From Parcubacteria group bacterium (GTDB lineage Bacteria > Patescibacteriota > Minisyncoccia > SW-4-49-11), in assembly GCA_003565105.1 (NCBI GenBank), contig PXDG01000094.1:1-11760 (forward strand): DNA of 11,760 nucleotides, in the 5' to 3' direction. This document shows, one piece after another, positions 1-6,427 of this stretch. Position 1 is the first letter of the stretch. Every line of letters starts with the position of its first letter. The position numbers were made by a program, and so were the translations under genes. The notes under the pieces were generated by a model. The model saw only the letters and a list, made by a program, of their open reading frames with translations. It was not told where the DNA came from and searched no databases.

Positions 1-1
1 A

Positions 2-238
2 ACTACAAATAGCTATGAAAATCCATCAGCATCAGGAATTCCTGATACTATTATAAGAATTCGAGAAAATATTAATAACAATTCTTTAAATAATAGCTTT
101 AACGGGAATGGAGGGAATGGATTCTGGTTTGCGACTGCACAAACCTTTGATGGTGATACAGAATCTTGGTATTGCGTTGATCACGAGGGAACCTCTCAAT
201 TTGTTGGAGCAACTCAACCAACAGGAAACTCTTGCTAA
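2..238 (+). CDS. Type IV pilin, C-terminal part (5' end outside window)
   Basis: This is the last 78 residues of a protein whose start lies before the window; the frame is fixed by the TAA stop at 236-238. The visible part is rich in Asn, Ser and Gly and ends with a Trp-Tyr-Cys-Val-Asp segment (Cys at fragment residue 58) and a final Cys at residue 78. That pair could form the C-terminal disulfide loop (D-region) found in many type IV pilins. A late WYCVD-type motif followed by a short polar tail is, to my knowledge, common in pilins of Patescibacteria. The next gene is a prepilin peptidase followed by four pilin-like genes, which supports the call. The N-terminal signal and helix cannot be seen, so whether it is the major pilin is an inference. 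The stretch at 31-46, inside the coding region, is a perfect 16-base palindrome. Confidence 0.72.
   Translation, partial: TTNSYENPSASGIPDTIIRIRENINNNSLNNSFNGNGGNGFWFATAQTFDGDTESWYCVDHEGTSQFVGATQPTGNSC
31..46. repeat. Perfect 16-base palindrome inside the pilin coding region
   Basis: The sequence atcaggaattcctgat equals its own reverse complement, with no spacer and an EcoRI-type GAATTC centre. It encodes part of the SASGIPDT stretch. A palindrome of this length can arise by chance in coding DNA, and a perfect palindrome with no loop makes a poor RNA hairpin. No copy was noticed elsewhere in the window. Confidence 0.35.
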
Positions 239-262
239 TGTTCATCCTAAAATTGTCAAAAT

Positions 263-286
263 AATACTATAATTCTATTTAGTATT
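263..286 (+). promoter_or_regulatory. Small alternative hairpin overlapping the long stem; contains a TATAAT
   Basis: Bases 263-269 can pair with 280-286 around a 10-base loop. Bases 281-286 also belong to the 5' arm of the long hairpin at 281-328, so the two folds exclude each other. A TATAAT hexamer lies at 268-273, but no good -35 box sits at the right distance, so I do not call a promoter firmly. If it works as a -10, transcription would begin close to the foot of the long stem. The 8-mer attgtcaa also occurs twice, at 252-259 and 284-291. Confidence 0.25.
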
Positions 287-328
287 GTCAACATAGAGTA
301 AGAAATACTTACTCTATGTGACAGTACT
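281..328 (+). terminator. Long near-perfect hairpin between pilin and prepilin peptidase
   Basis: The arms 291-302 and 308-319 are perfect 12-base complements around the loop AAATA. The stem continues outward through 286-289 with 320-323, a T-G wobble at 285/324 and 281-284 with 325-328, leaving a single bulged A at 290. The total is about 21 pairs. No T tract follows, so it is not a textbook intrinsic terminator. It may protect or end the pilin mRNA while allowing some read-through, or act as a 5' structure on the downstream message, whose ATG is 12 bases past the stem. Confidence 0.6.
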
Positions 329-339
329 TAACCCTTATT

Positions 340-1146
340 ATGTACCTATTCATTTTACTTATTATAGCTCTCTTTGGTGTCTTGGTCGGTAGCTTCCTCA
401 ATGTAGTAATCCTTCGCTTTGATACTGAAGAGAAGTTTTGGCAGGGGAGGTCTCATTGTATGAAGTGTAATCATGTATTGGAATGGTACGACCTTTTTCC
501 ATTATTTTCATTTCTCTTTTTACGAGGAAAGTGTAGATATTGTGGAACTCCTTTATCCTGGCAATATCCTCTGGTGGAATTTTTCACCTCTCTAATGGCT
601 GTAGTGACTTTTCTGAGTATCGTGCCTTCTCAACGGGCTCTATTATCAATCTCTTGGAATGATGGGGTGACGTTAGTATTTGCTTGGTTGTTATTATCTC
701 AGTTGATTGTCATTTTTGTATATGATCTGAAGTATATGTTAATTCCTGAAATTACATTGAGGGTAGTTCAGGTGTTAGGATTCTTATGGGTAATATATCA
801 AACGGTTACCCAAGGAACATTATATACAGGTATCTGGTCAGCAATTATATTATCGTTTGCGATATTTGCTTTGTATGTTGGGACGAAAAAACAGGGTATG
901 GGGTTTGGCGATGTAGAGTTAATATTTGGTCTAGGATTATTTATTGGATTAGTTGATGTCTTTTTATTGTTCTTTTTATCCTTTTTTATTGGTTCAATCT
1001 GGGGGATAGGATTAATTATGCTTACGCGTAGGAATTCTCTCAAGGTGAAAATGCCGTTTGGTCCAAGTATTATTCTTGCTTTTTGGATAGTATTTTTACT
1101 TTCATCGCATATCCCTCTCTTGCAGACACTACGCTTTGTGGTATAA
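340..1146 (+). CDS. pilD: Prepilin peptidase (type IV leader peptidase), membrane aspartyl protease
   Basis: The protein should cut the short positively charged leaders of type IV prepilins at the inner membrane; many homologues also N-methylate the new N-terminus. At 268 residues it matches the family's usual length. It has an N-terminal membrane helix with GSFLNVVILR at residues 17-26. A cytoplasmic loop follows with two CxxC pairs (Cys40/Cys43 and Cys65/Cys68), the zinc-type motif of the A24 N-terminal domain. Several hydrophobic segments come next, with the first catalytic Asp in YDLKYMLIP (Asp129) and the second in the GFGD motif (Asp191). A late PFGP at 239-242 is also typical. The start at 340 is the only sensible ATG before the first helix and has no Shine-Dalgarno site. 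It lies between a pilin and four pilin-like genes, which are its probable substrates. Confidence 0.93.
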   Translation: MYLFILLIIALFGVLVGSFLNVVILRFDTEEKFWQGRSHCMKCNHVLEWYDLFPLFSFLFLRGKCRYCGTPLSWQYPLVEFFTSLMAVVTFLSIVPSQRALLSISWNDGVTLVFAWLLLSQLIVIFVYDLKYMLIPEITLRVVQVLGFLWVIYQTVTQGTLYTGIWSAIILSFAIFALYVGTKKQGMGFGDVELIFGLGLFIGLVDVFLLFFLSFFIGSIWGIGLIMLTRRNSLKVKMPFGPSIILAFWIVFLLSSHIPLLQTLRFVV

Positions 1147-1147
1147 T
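1120..1147 (+). promoter_or_regulatory. Extended -10 promoter for the minor-pilin genes
   Basis: A perfect TATAAT at 1142-1147 is preceded by TGG at 1139-1141, forming an extended -10 element. A weak -35 candidate, TTGCAG at 1120-1125, is 16 bases upstream. The -10 overlaps the stop of the prepilin peptidase gene. Initiation near 1154 would give a leader of about 11-20 bases and would exclude the upstream TTG start at 1147. Confidence 0.5.
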
Positions 1148-1173
1148 TGATAGTATCCAAACTAATGAAATAT

Positions 1174-1716
1174 ATGAAACAAAAAGGATTTACATTAATT
1201 GAGGCTATTACAGTTACATTTTTGGTTGTGACTCTTATGGGGATATCTCTTGCAAATTTTGCTGGTATTCGTAGAAGTGCTAATTTAGAATCTGATGCGA
1301 ACCTCCTGCTTATTGAAGTTCGTAAAGCTCAAGCAGAGGCTTTATCTCCGCAAAGAGATTCTGGCAAATATAGTGGGTTAACCGATTTGGATAAATTATG
1401 TGCAATTGGTGTTGAAGTTGATGGTGAAGTTATTCAGCCGAAATACCGATCAGTCACAGATGGTTTTGAATGTAATAATACTGTCCCTTCGGAAAATTGG
1501 GGCCCGAGTTTTACGTTAGAGCATTCGAGTGTAGTTGGGCCATACTCTATCTTCTTTAATACTCCTTTTGCAACCTTATCAAAGGATGATTTACCCTTTG
1601 ATACGGATGGATCTGGGGCATTAGAAGATTTTAAGATAGTGATGACTTCTCAACAAGATATGAGTCTTACTAGATCTCTTGTGATTCAACCTTCTGGTAT
1701 TATTTCAATACGATAA
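1174..1716 (+). CDS. Pseudopilin / minor pilin, FimT/GspH-like
   Basis: The N-terminus is a classic class III prepilin signal: a short basic leader MKQKG, then FTLIEA and a hydrophobic helix to about residue 29. Cleavage is expected after Gly5, with Glu10 as the conserved Glu at mature position +5. The globular part has Cys76 and Cys100, a possible disulfide, and an Asp-rich loop at 143-152 (DTDGSGALED) resembling the start of an EF-hand calcium loop. It ends with a PSGII strand near the C-terminus, common in GspH/FimT proteins. Length is 180 residues. I chose ATG 1174 because it gives the normal leader length and has T at -1. ATG 1165 is a close alternative (+3 residues). TTG 1147 is unlikely because it overlaps the promoter. 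It is the first of four pilin-like genes and probably joins the pilus tip or initiation complex. The exact subfamily is uncertain. Confidence 0.8.
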   Translation: MKQKGFTLIEAITVTFLVVTLMGISLANFAGIRRSANLESDANLLLIEVRKAQAEALSPQRDSGKYSGLTDLDKLCAIGVEVDGEVIQPKYRSVTDGFECNNTVPSENWGPSFTLEHSSVVGPYSIFFNTPFATLSKDDLPFDTDGSGALEDFKIVMTSQQDMSLTRSLVIQPSGIISIR

Positions 1717-1734
1717 TAAGTAACTATTATACCT

Positions 1735-2271
1735 ATGCAAAAAGGACTATCTTTAGTTGGAGTGATGATTGCAACACTCATATTAAGTGGAGCTATGACC
1801 TCTCTCGTGAGTTATCAGGTGGTGATGAATCAAATACGGTTTGATCAAAGATATGTAAATATGGGGTCTCTTCTTGCTGCCGAAGGAGTAGAGCTAGCTC
1901 GAGGAGTTGTCACTGAGAATCGTTATTCTGGTTCACAATGGGATGAAGGGCTTGATCAAGGCCGATATAGGGTTGATTATACATTAGATCTTTCTGATGG
2001 TTTGCAGAGTGTTAATACTACCACCTGTAGTGTGAATCCAGATGAATTAAATGATAGTTGTAGATTGAAAAGAAATAGTAGTAATCAGATATACTCTCAT
2101 ACAGGTACTGATACTGAGGATGAAGCGGTAGAAATATATAGATTTGTAGAAGTAATAGATGGAAGTGAGGATAATGAGAAGCGCGTAGTGAGTACGGTAG
2201 TGATTCGTAATCGACGTACAGATAAAAAGGCTGTGTATAAAGCAGCAGTTATTCTTTATAGTACATCTTAA
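1735..2271 (+). CDS. Minor pilin, PilV/GspI-like, lacking Glu at +5
   Basis: This 178-residue protein begins MQKG followed by LSLVGVMIATLILSG, a prepilin-type leader and hydrophobic helix. Cleavage is expected after Gly4. The residue at mature position +5, normally Glu, is Gly9 here. An AAEGVELAR segment at residues 48-56 is like the helix that follows the membrane part of PilV/GspI and PilX proteins. The soluble domain has Cys98 and Cys109, close enough for a small disulfide loop, and an acidic patch near 125-133. The gene starts 18 bases after the previous one and 11 bases separate it from the next, so it is probably co-transcribed. The role is inferred as a minor pilin in the tip complex. 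The subfamily rests on gene order and the N-terminus only. Confidence 0.72.
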   Translation: MQKGLSLVGVMIATLILSGAMTSLVSYQVVMNQIRFDQRYVNMGSLLAAEGVELARGVVTENRYSGSQWDEGLDQGRYRVDYTLDLSDGLQSVNTTTCSVNPDELNDSCRLKRNSSNQIYSHTGTDTEDEAVEIYRFVEVIDGSEDNEKRVVSTVVIRNRRTDKKAVYKAAVILYSTS

Positions 2272-2282
2272 TTTAACCTATT

Positions 2283-2795
2283 ATGACATCGAAGATAGTT
2301 CAACGAAAAAAAGGATTTACTTTAGTGGAGGTGATGGTGTCAGGAGCTTTACTAGCTTTGTTATCGATATCTATGACAGGACCATTTATTGGAGCTGTGC
2401 GCTTCCAAAGAGATATTCGATCAGTTGATGAAATGGTCGATAATATTCAAATGATTTTGAATGTCCTTGATAAAGAATTGAGAACTTCATCTAATCCTGA
2501 GATAGTGACGATAAATGGCACTCAAAGATTACAATTTATGAATCAAGAAGATATTCTTGTACAATATTACCAAGATGGAAGTGATCTGTACAAGAATATC
2601 GGTAATGATGATCCTATTATATATCAGGGAACGCAAGTGTTTCAGTTTGACCAAGTTAACTTTGATGTCTCTCCAGAAACACCAGATCCTGACACTCCTT
2701 CTCGTGTAACTGTTTCTATACGTGGAGTTACGAACCTTTCTTCAACTGATAATTCTATGATCTTTCAGACTACTATTATACCAAGAAATCGATAA
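2283..2795 (+). CDS. Minor pilin, PilW/GspJ-like
   Basis: At 170 residues, it has a basic leader (QRKKG) and a prepilin helix beginning FTLVEVMVSGALLALLS. Cleavage is expected after Gly11, and Glu16 is the conserved +5 Glu. The sequence after the helix, with DEMVDNIQMILNVLDKELRTSS at about 44-65 in short form, resembles the long second helix segment of PilW/GspJ proteins, where an LxxEL/KELR stretch is common. The C-terminal part is predicted beta-rich, with a Pro/Asp-rich turn near residue 130. No Cys pair is present. The stop and the next ATG overlap as TAATG at 2793-2797, which implies translational coupling with the PilX-like gene. Function as a tip or initiation pseudopilin is inferred from family and position. 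Confidence 0.75.
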   Translation: MTSKIVQRKKGFTLVEVMVSGALLALLSISMTGPFIGAVRFQRDIRSVDEMVDNIQMILNVLDKELRTSSNPEIVTINGTQRLQFMNQEDILVQYYQDGSDLYKNIGNDDPIIYQGTQVFQFDQVNFDVSPETPDPDTPSRVTVSIRGVTNLSSTDNSMIFQTTIIPRNR

Positions 2796-3169
2796 TGCAA
2801 AAATATATGAGAAAACAACGTGGTGATATCGCTATCTTTATGGTATTGATGATGGTGGGGATTATGAATATTATTATAATTGCAGCCTCTCAAAAAACTT
2901 TATCAGATATAAATATTGGGCGGTCTGGTATAGGTTCTCAACAAGCTATTCAGGTTGCTAATATGGGAGTCGATGTTTGGTACCAAAATGCTTCTGAAGG
3001 TTCTTTTGTTTTTGACAGTTATCTAGAGGAAACTGTACTCGACGAGTATGGTATTACAGCTCGGTATGTAGTTGAGTATGATGATCAAGCTCAAATACTT
3101 ACCTCTAAAGGATATGTAGAACTCCCTGGAGGACAGAATGTTCTCCGAGTTTTAGAAGTGAGGTTGTAA
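2795..3169 (+). CDS. Small PilX/GspK-like minor pilin
   Basis: This 124-residue protein starts MQKYMRKQRG and then has a hydrophobic helix rich in Met and Ile up to about residue 31. The arrangement Gln-Arg-Gly followed by a helix without Glu matches PilX and GspK-type minor pilins. If cleavage follows Gly10, mature +1 is Asp11 and +5 is Phe15, so both usual conserved residues are absent. Residues 49-62 (QQAIQVANMGVDVW) resemble the QAxxxAEAG segment that follows the helix in PilX-like proteins. The soluble part is very short, much smaller than GspK. It overlaps the previous gene by one base and sits four bases before ligA. Processing by the nearby peptidase is likely but not certain. Confidence 0.65.
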   Translation: MQKYMRKQRGDIAIFMVLMMVGIMNIIIIAASQKTLSDINIGRSGIGSQQAIQVANMGVDVWYQNASEGSFVFDSYLEETVLDEYGITARYVVEYDDQAQILTSKGYVELPGGQNVLRVLEVRL

Positions 3170-3173
3170 TATT

Positions 3174-5234
3174 ATGAATGTGCGCGAGGCCAAACAACGT
3201 ATTGAAGTATTGAAAAAAGAAATTAATCTTCATCGGAGTAATTATCATACGTATAATACAGAAACAATTTCAGATTCTGCACTTGATACTCTTAAGCATG
3301 AATTAGCTAATCTTGAAGCGGATTATCCTCAATTTATTACTCCTGATTCTCCAACTCAACGTGTGGGTGGAGATGTCTTGGATGGATTTATCAAGCAGGA
3401 ACATACTGTTCCAATGATGTCTTTGGCTGATGTGTTTAATAGTGATGAGCTGAGAGACTGGATGCAGCGGAATCAAAAAATACTTGGTCAATCGGAAGGG
3501 GAGATTGAATACTTTGCTGAGTTGAAATTAGATGGCCTCGCGGTTAGTGTGGGGTATCAGGATTATCAGTTGACATATGGGGCAACCAGAGGTAATGGAG
3601 TTATTGGAGAAAATGTAACTCACAATGTTAAAACGATTCACGATATTCCTTTGCGGTTGAACGCTCTTGATGTTGTTCAGCGTGATGCTTTGAATGCAGT
3701 TCGTCCTGGGTGGGGGACAAGTCTTGCTGATCGATGGGACGGAACTCTTGAAGTGAGAGGTGAGGTTTATGTGAGACAGTCTGACTTTGAACAGGTAAAT
3801 CGAGAAATGCTTCAACAACACAAATCTCCATTTGCCAACACGCGAAACTTAGCAGCAGGTTCACTTCGTCAATTGGATAGCTCTATTGCTGCTGAAAGGA
3901 AATTGAGTTTCTTTGCTTGGGCGTTGGTAACTGATTTGGGACAACAAAGCCAGTATGAAGAATGGTGTCTACTGAAGGTCTTAGGCTTTCCTGTGGTGGC
4001 AGAAACTCTGCGAGGGTATGAAGTGAAAGACTTTGAACACTTTCATCAAGAAATGTATAACAAACGTTCTCGGATTGATTTTGCCTATGATGGAGTAGTG
4101 ATTAAGGTTAACCACAAAGATCTTCAATCTCAGCTAGGATTTATAGGAAAGGGACCGAGGTTTATGATTGCCTACAAATTTGAAGCCGAAGAAGCTACTA
4201 CGAAGATACAAGATATTCAAGTGCAAGTAGGAAGGACTGGTAAAATTACCCCAGTCGCTATTATGGAACCAGTACATGTATATGGAGTTACAGTTACTCA
4301 GGCTAGCCTACATAATCAAGATGAAATTGATCGTTTAGGAGTTCGTATTGGGGATACTGTCGTGGTTAGAAGAGCAGGAGATGTTATACCTGAAATCGTC
4401 CGGGTGTTACCTGGTTTGAGAGTAGGAAGAGAACGAAAGTTTCAGATTCCATTTCAGTGTCCTGTATGTCAAACGGACTTGATACAAAAAGAGGGGCAAG
4501 TGAATCGTATGTGTCCTAATCTTCAGTGTCCTGCTCGAACAATGCGTCATTTGACTTATTTTGTATCCAAACAGGCGTTTGATATTCGAGGATTAAGTGA
4601 GAAAATGTTAGAGAAGCTAGAAAATGCAGGATTGGTTCAAAATGAAGAGGATATATTGAATCTTCGGTATGATGATTTACGAGTACTTCCAGGAATGGGG
4701 GATGTATCTGCTCACAATATTGTTACAGCAGTGCAAAAGGCCAAACATATCTCGTTTGCTCGATTTATTCAGGCATTAGGTATTCCTCATATTGGAGAAC
4801 AAACAGCGAAATCGTTAGCACGAAATTTTGATTCAATTCAGAGTCTAATGCAAGCAACATTGGATGAGTTTACTTCAATTGATGATATCGGAGATACAGT
4901 AGCACGCTCTTTAGTCGAATATCTAGAGAAACAATCAAATCAAGAAAAGATTCAGAAATTTTTTGAGGCGGGGGGGATTATTCAGTATCCGCAAGCCTCA
5001 TCCCAGGTTGGTTTTTTTTGTGGAAAGACTGTTGTGATTACAGGAAGCTTTGAGCAGTATGCTCGTCCTGATTTGGTGAGAAAAATTGAGCAACAAGGAG
5101 GAAAAGTGAGTAGTAGTGTAAGTTCTCAAACAGATTATCTGTTGGCTGGTACAAAGGCAGGATCTAAATTGAATAAAGCAAAAAGTTTGAATGTTGATAT
5201 TTTAGATGAACATACATTACAAAACGTTTTATAG
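3174..5234 (+). CDS. ligA: NAD-dependent DNA ligase
   Basis: The enzyme seals nicks in duplex DNA using NAD+ during replication and repair. The whole family architecture is present in 686 residues. An Ia domain leads. The adenylation site ELKLDG follows with catalytic Lys118, then TRGNG at 138-142, RGEVY at 195-199, the RNLAAGSLRQ motif at 224-233 and DGVVIKVN at 306-313. The OB fold contains VGRTGKITPVA at 352-362. The zinc finger uses Cys429, Cys432, Cys447 and Cys452. Helix-hairpin-helix repeats span about 465-590, and a BRCT domain from about 615 begins GKTVVITGSF. Between DIPLRL and LEVRGE there are 29 residues (163-191), against about eight in E. coli LigA as I recall it, so an insertion is likely. 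A weak GAGG lies 10 bases before the ATG. The four-base gap to the pilin-like gene suggests shared transcription. Confidence 0.97.
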   Translation: MNVREAKQRIEVLKKEINLHRSNYHTYNTETISDSALDTLKHELANLEADYPQFITPDSPTQRVGGDVLDGFIKQEHTVPMMSLADVFNSDELRDWMQRNQKILGQSEGEIEYFAELKLDGLAVSVGYQDYQLTYGATRGNGVIGENVTHNVKTIHDIPLRLNALDVVQRDALNAVRPGWGTSLADRWDGTLEVRGEVYVRQSDFEQVNREMLQQHKSPFANTRNLAAGSLRQLDSSIAAERKLSFFAWALVTDLGQQSQYEEWCLLKVLGFPVVAETLRGYEVKDFEHFHQEMYNKRSRIDFAYDGVVIKVNHKDLQSQLGFIGKGPRFMIAYKFEAEEATTKIQDIQVQVGRTGKITPVAIMEPVHVYGVTVTQASLHNQDEIDRLGVRIGDTVVVRRAGDVIPEIVRVLPGLRVGRERKFQIPFQCPVCQTDLIQKEGQVNRMCPNLQCPARTMRHLTYFVSKQAFDIRGLSEKMLEKLENAGLVQNEEDILNLRYDDLRVLPGMGDVSAHNIVTAVQKAKHISFARFIQALGIPHIGEQTAKSLARNFDSIQSLMQATLDEFTSIDDIGDTVARSLVEYLEKQSNQEKIQKFFEAGGIIQYPQASSQVGFFCGKTVVITGSFEQYARPDLVRKIEQQGGKVSSSVSSQTDYLLAGTKAGSKLNKAKSLNVDILDEHTLQNVL

Positions 5235-5248
5235 TCGAAAGATATATT

Positions 5249-5277
5249 TTGCTAAAATCGTCTGAACTTGATACAAT
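5249..5277 (+). promoter_or_regulatory. Sigma70-type promoter upstream of murG
   Basis: TTGCTA at 5249-5254 and TACAAT at 5272-5277 are separated by 17 bases, the ideal spacing. TGA directly before the -10 (5269-5271) makes it an extended -10 as well. It lies in the 70-base gap between ligA and murG, the largest gap after the pilus locus. Initiation near 5284 would give a leader of about 20 bases. It probably drives the envelope gene block. Confidence 0.55.
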
Positions 5278-5304
5278 AAGAGCATTAGATAAATCATATA
5301 AATT

Positions 5305-6411
5305 ATGCGTGTGCTTTTTGCAACTGGTGGAACAGGAGGGCACATTATGCCCGTCATTGCAGTAAAAGAACAGTTAGAAATTTTGGCACAAGAACGAAAT
5401 TTTACTGTTGAGTTTCTTTTTATTGGGCACGTAGATGACGTAGGAATCGCTTTATTGGAAGAATATAATATCCCGTATAAACTTGTATATGCAGGAAAAA
5501 TTCGTCGGTATCTCTCCATTGACAATGTGACTGATGTGTTTAAAGCCCTTAGAGGTCTCCTTATGGCTCAATGGTATGTTTGGAAGTATATGCCAGACGT
5601 AACCTTTGGAAAAGGCGGATATGCGAGTGTTCCAGGGGTGTTAGTGTCGTGGTTATACCAAGTTCCGATTGTTATTCATGAATCAGATTCTATTCCTGGA
5701 TTAGCAAACAAGTTTTTAGGTAGGTTTGCAACTATTATTGCAGTAGCTTTTCCCAAGGTAAAAGAACACTTTCCTACAAAAAAAACTACTTTGGTGGGAA
5801 ATATGACGCATTCGGATATTCGGCAAGGAACTCGCGAAGAAGCTGGAAAAGAGTTTAAACTTACCTTTGAAAAGCCTATTTTACTGATTATTGGAGGAAG
5901 CCAGGGTGCTCAGAAATTGAATTCTTTAATTTGGGAGATCCTTCCACAACTAACCAAGTGGATGGAAGTTATTCATATTGTTGGGCCTCGAAATGTTCGG
6001 CAAGCGGAAAAATTTTATCGAGGATTAGATACATATCAAAGTAGATTCTATCATTATGCAGGATTTCTCACCCATAGTTTGAAGCATGCATATACAGCTG
6101 CAGATTTAGTGGTATCTCGAGCTGGAGCCTCTAGTATTGCAGACATTTGTTTGAATCAAAAACCAAGTATCCTGATACCTATTACTGTTGATGCGGGACA
6201 ACAACGATCCAATGCTTACGAAATGGCTGGGATAGGTGCTTCTATTGTCTTAGAGGAACCTAATCTCCCTCCTCATATCTTTTTATCTCAGATTGAAGAG
6301 TTGATTAAACAGCCAAACCTACTTGATGCTATGGGGCAACGATCTGCAAATTTTGCTACCCCTGATGCTGCCAGGTATTTAGCTGAGCAAGTACTCGAAA
6401 TATCTGATTAA
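5305..6411 (+). CDS. murG: MurG, lipid II-forming N-acetylglucosaminyltransferase
   Basis: The enzyme transfers GlcNAc from UDP-GlcNAc to undecaprenyl-pyrophosphoryl-MurNAc-pentapeptide on the inner face of the membrane, making lipid II. This is a full-length GT-B protein of 368 residues. The N-terminal glycine loop TGGTGGHIMP (7-16) includes the conserved His13. FGKGGYAS at 101-108 is the second glycine loop. HESDSIPGLANK at 125-136 is the acceptor-site motif in the HESD form known from some Gram-positive MurG proteins rather than the E. coli HEQN form. GGSQGAQKLN is at 197-206, SRAGASSI at 271-278, and the UDP-site GQQRSNA at 298-304. The start has no Shine-Dalgarno site but sits behind a good promoter. 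It is followed within 20 bases by uppS, whose product supplies the lipid carrier, so the two are functionally linked. Confidence 0.95.
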   Translation: MRVLFATGGTGGHIMPVIAVKEQLEILAQERNFTVEFLFIGHVDDVGIALLEEYNIPYKLVYAGKIRRYLSIDNVTDVFKALRGLLMAQWYVWKYMPDVTFGKGGYASVPGVLVSWLYQVPIVIHESDSIPGLANKFLGRFATIIAVAFPKVKEHFPTKKTTLVGNMTHSDIRQGTREEAGKEFKLTFEKPILLIIGGSQGAQKLNSLIWEILPQLTKWMEVIHIVGPRNVRQAEKFYRGLDTYQSRFYHYAGFLTHSLKHAYTAADLVVSRAGASSIADICLNQKPSILIPITVDAGQQRSNAYEMAGIGASIVLEEPNLPPHIFLSQIEELIKQPNLLDAMGQRSANFATPDAARYLAEQVLEISD

Positions 6412-6427
6412 CCTTGATTATACCGAT

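Noticed and set aside
798..1160. Open frame of 120 codons on the minus strand opposite pilD
   Set aside because: It lies wholly over a well-supported membrane protein gene, has low-complexity Asn/Ile/Pro-rich composition and shows no family motif.
1147..1173. TTG start extending the FimT-like protein
   Set aside because: It would overlap the TATAAT element and give an unusually long prepilin leader; ATG 1174 or 1165 fits better.
1698..1703. TGG-TATTAT as a promoter for the PilV-like gene
   Set aside because: It lies in coding sequence for the conserved SGII end of the preceding gene and has no good -35 box, so coincidence is likely.
3528..3864. Overlapping minus-strand frames opposite ligA
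   Set aside because: They are opposite the conserved catalytic region of ligA and have no recognisable domains; they are shadows of its codon use.
5235..5304. Intrinsic terminator after ligA
   Set aside because: I found no GC-rich stem followed by a T tract in the gap; the gap is better explained by the promoter.
5229..5525. Minus-strand frame across the ligA-murG gap
   Set aside because: It covers the murG start and the promoter, and the protein has no recognisable motif. All other genes run the opposite way.
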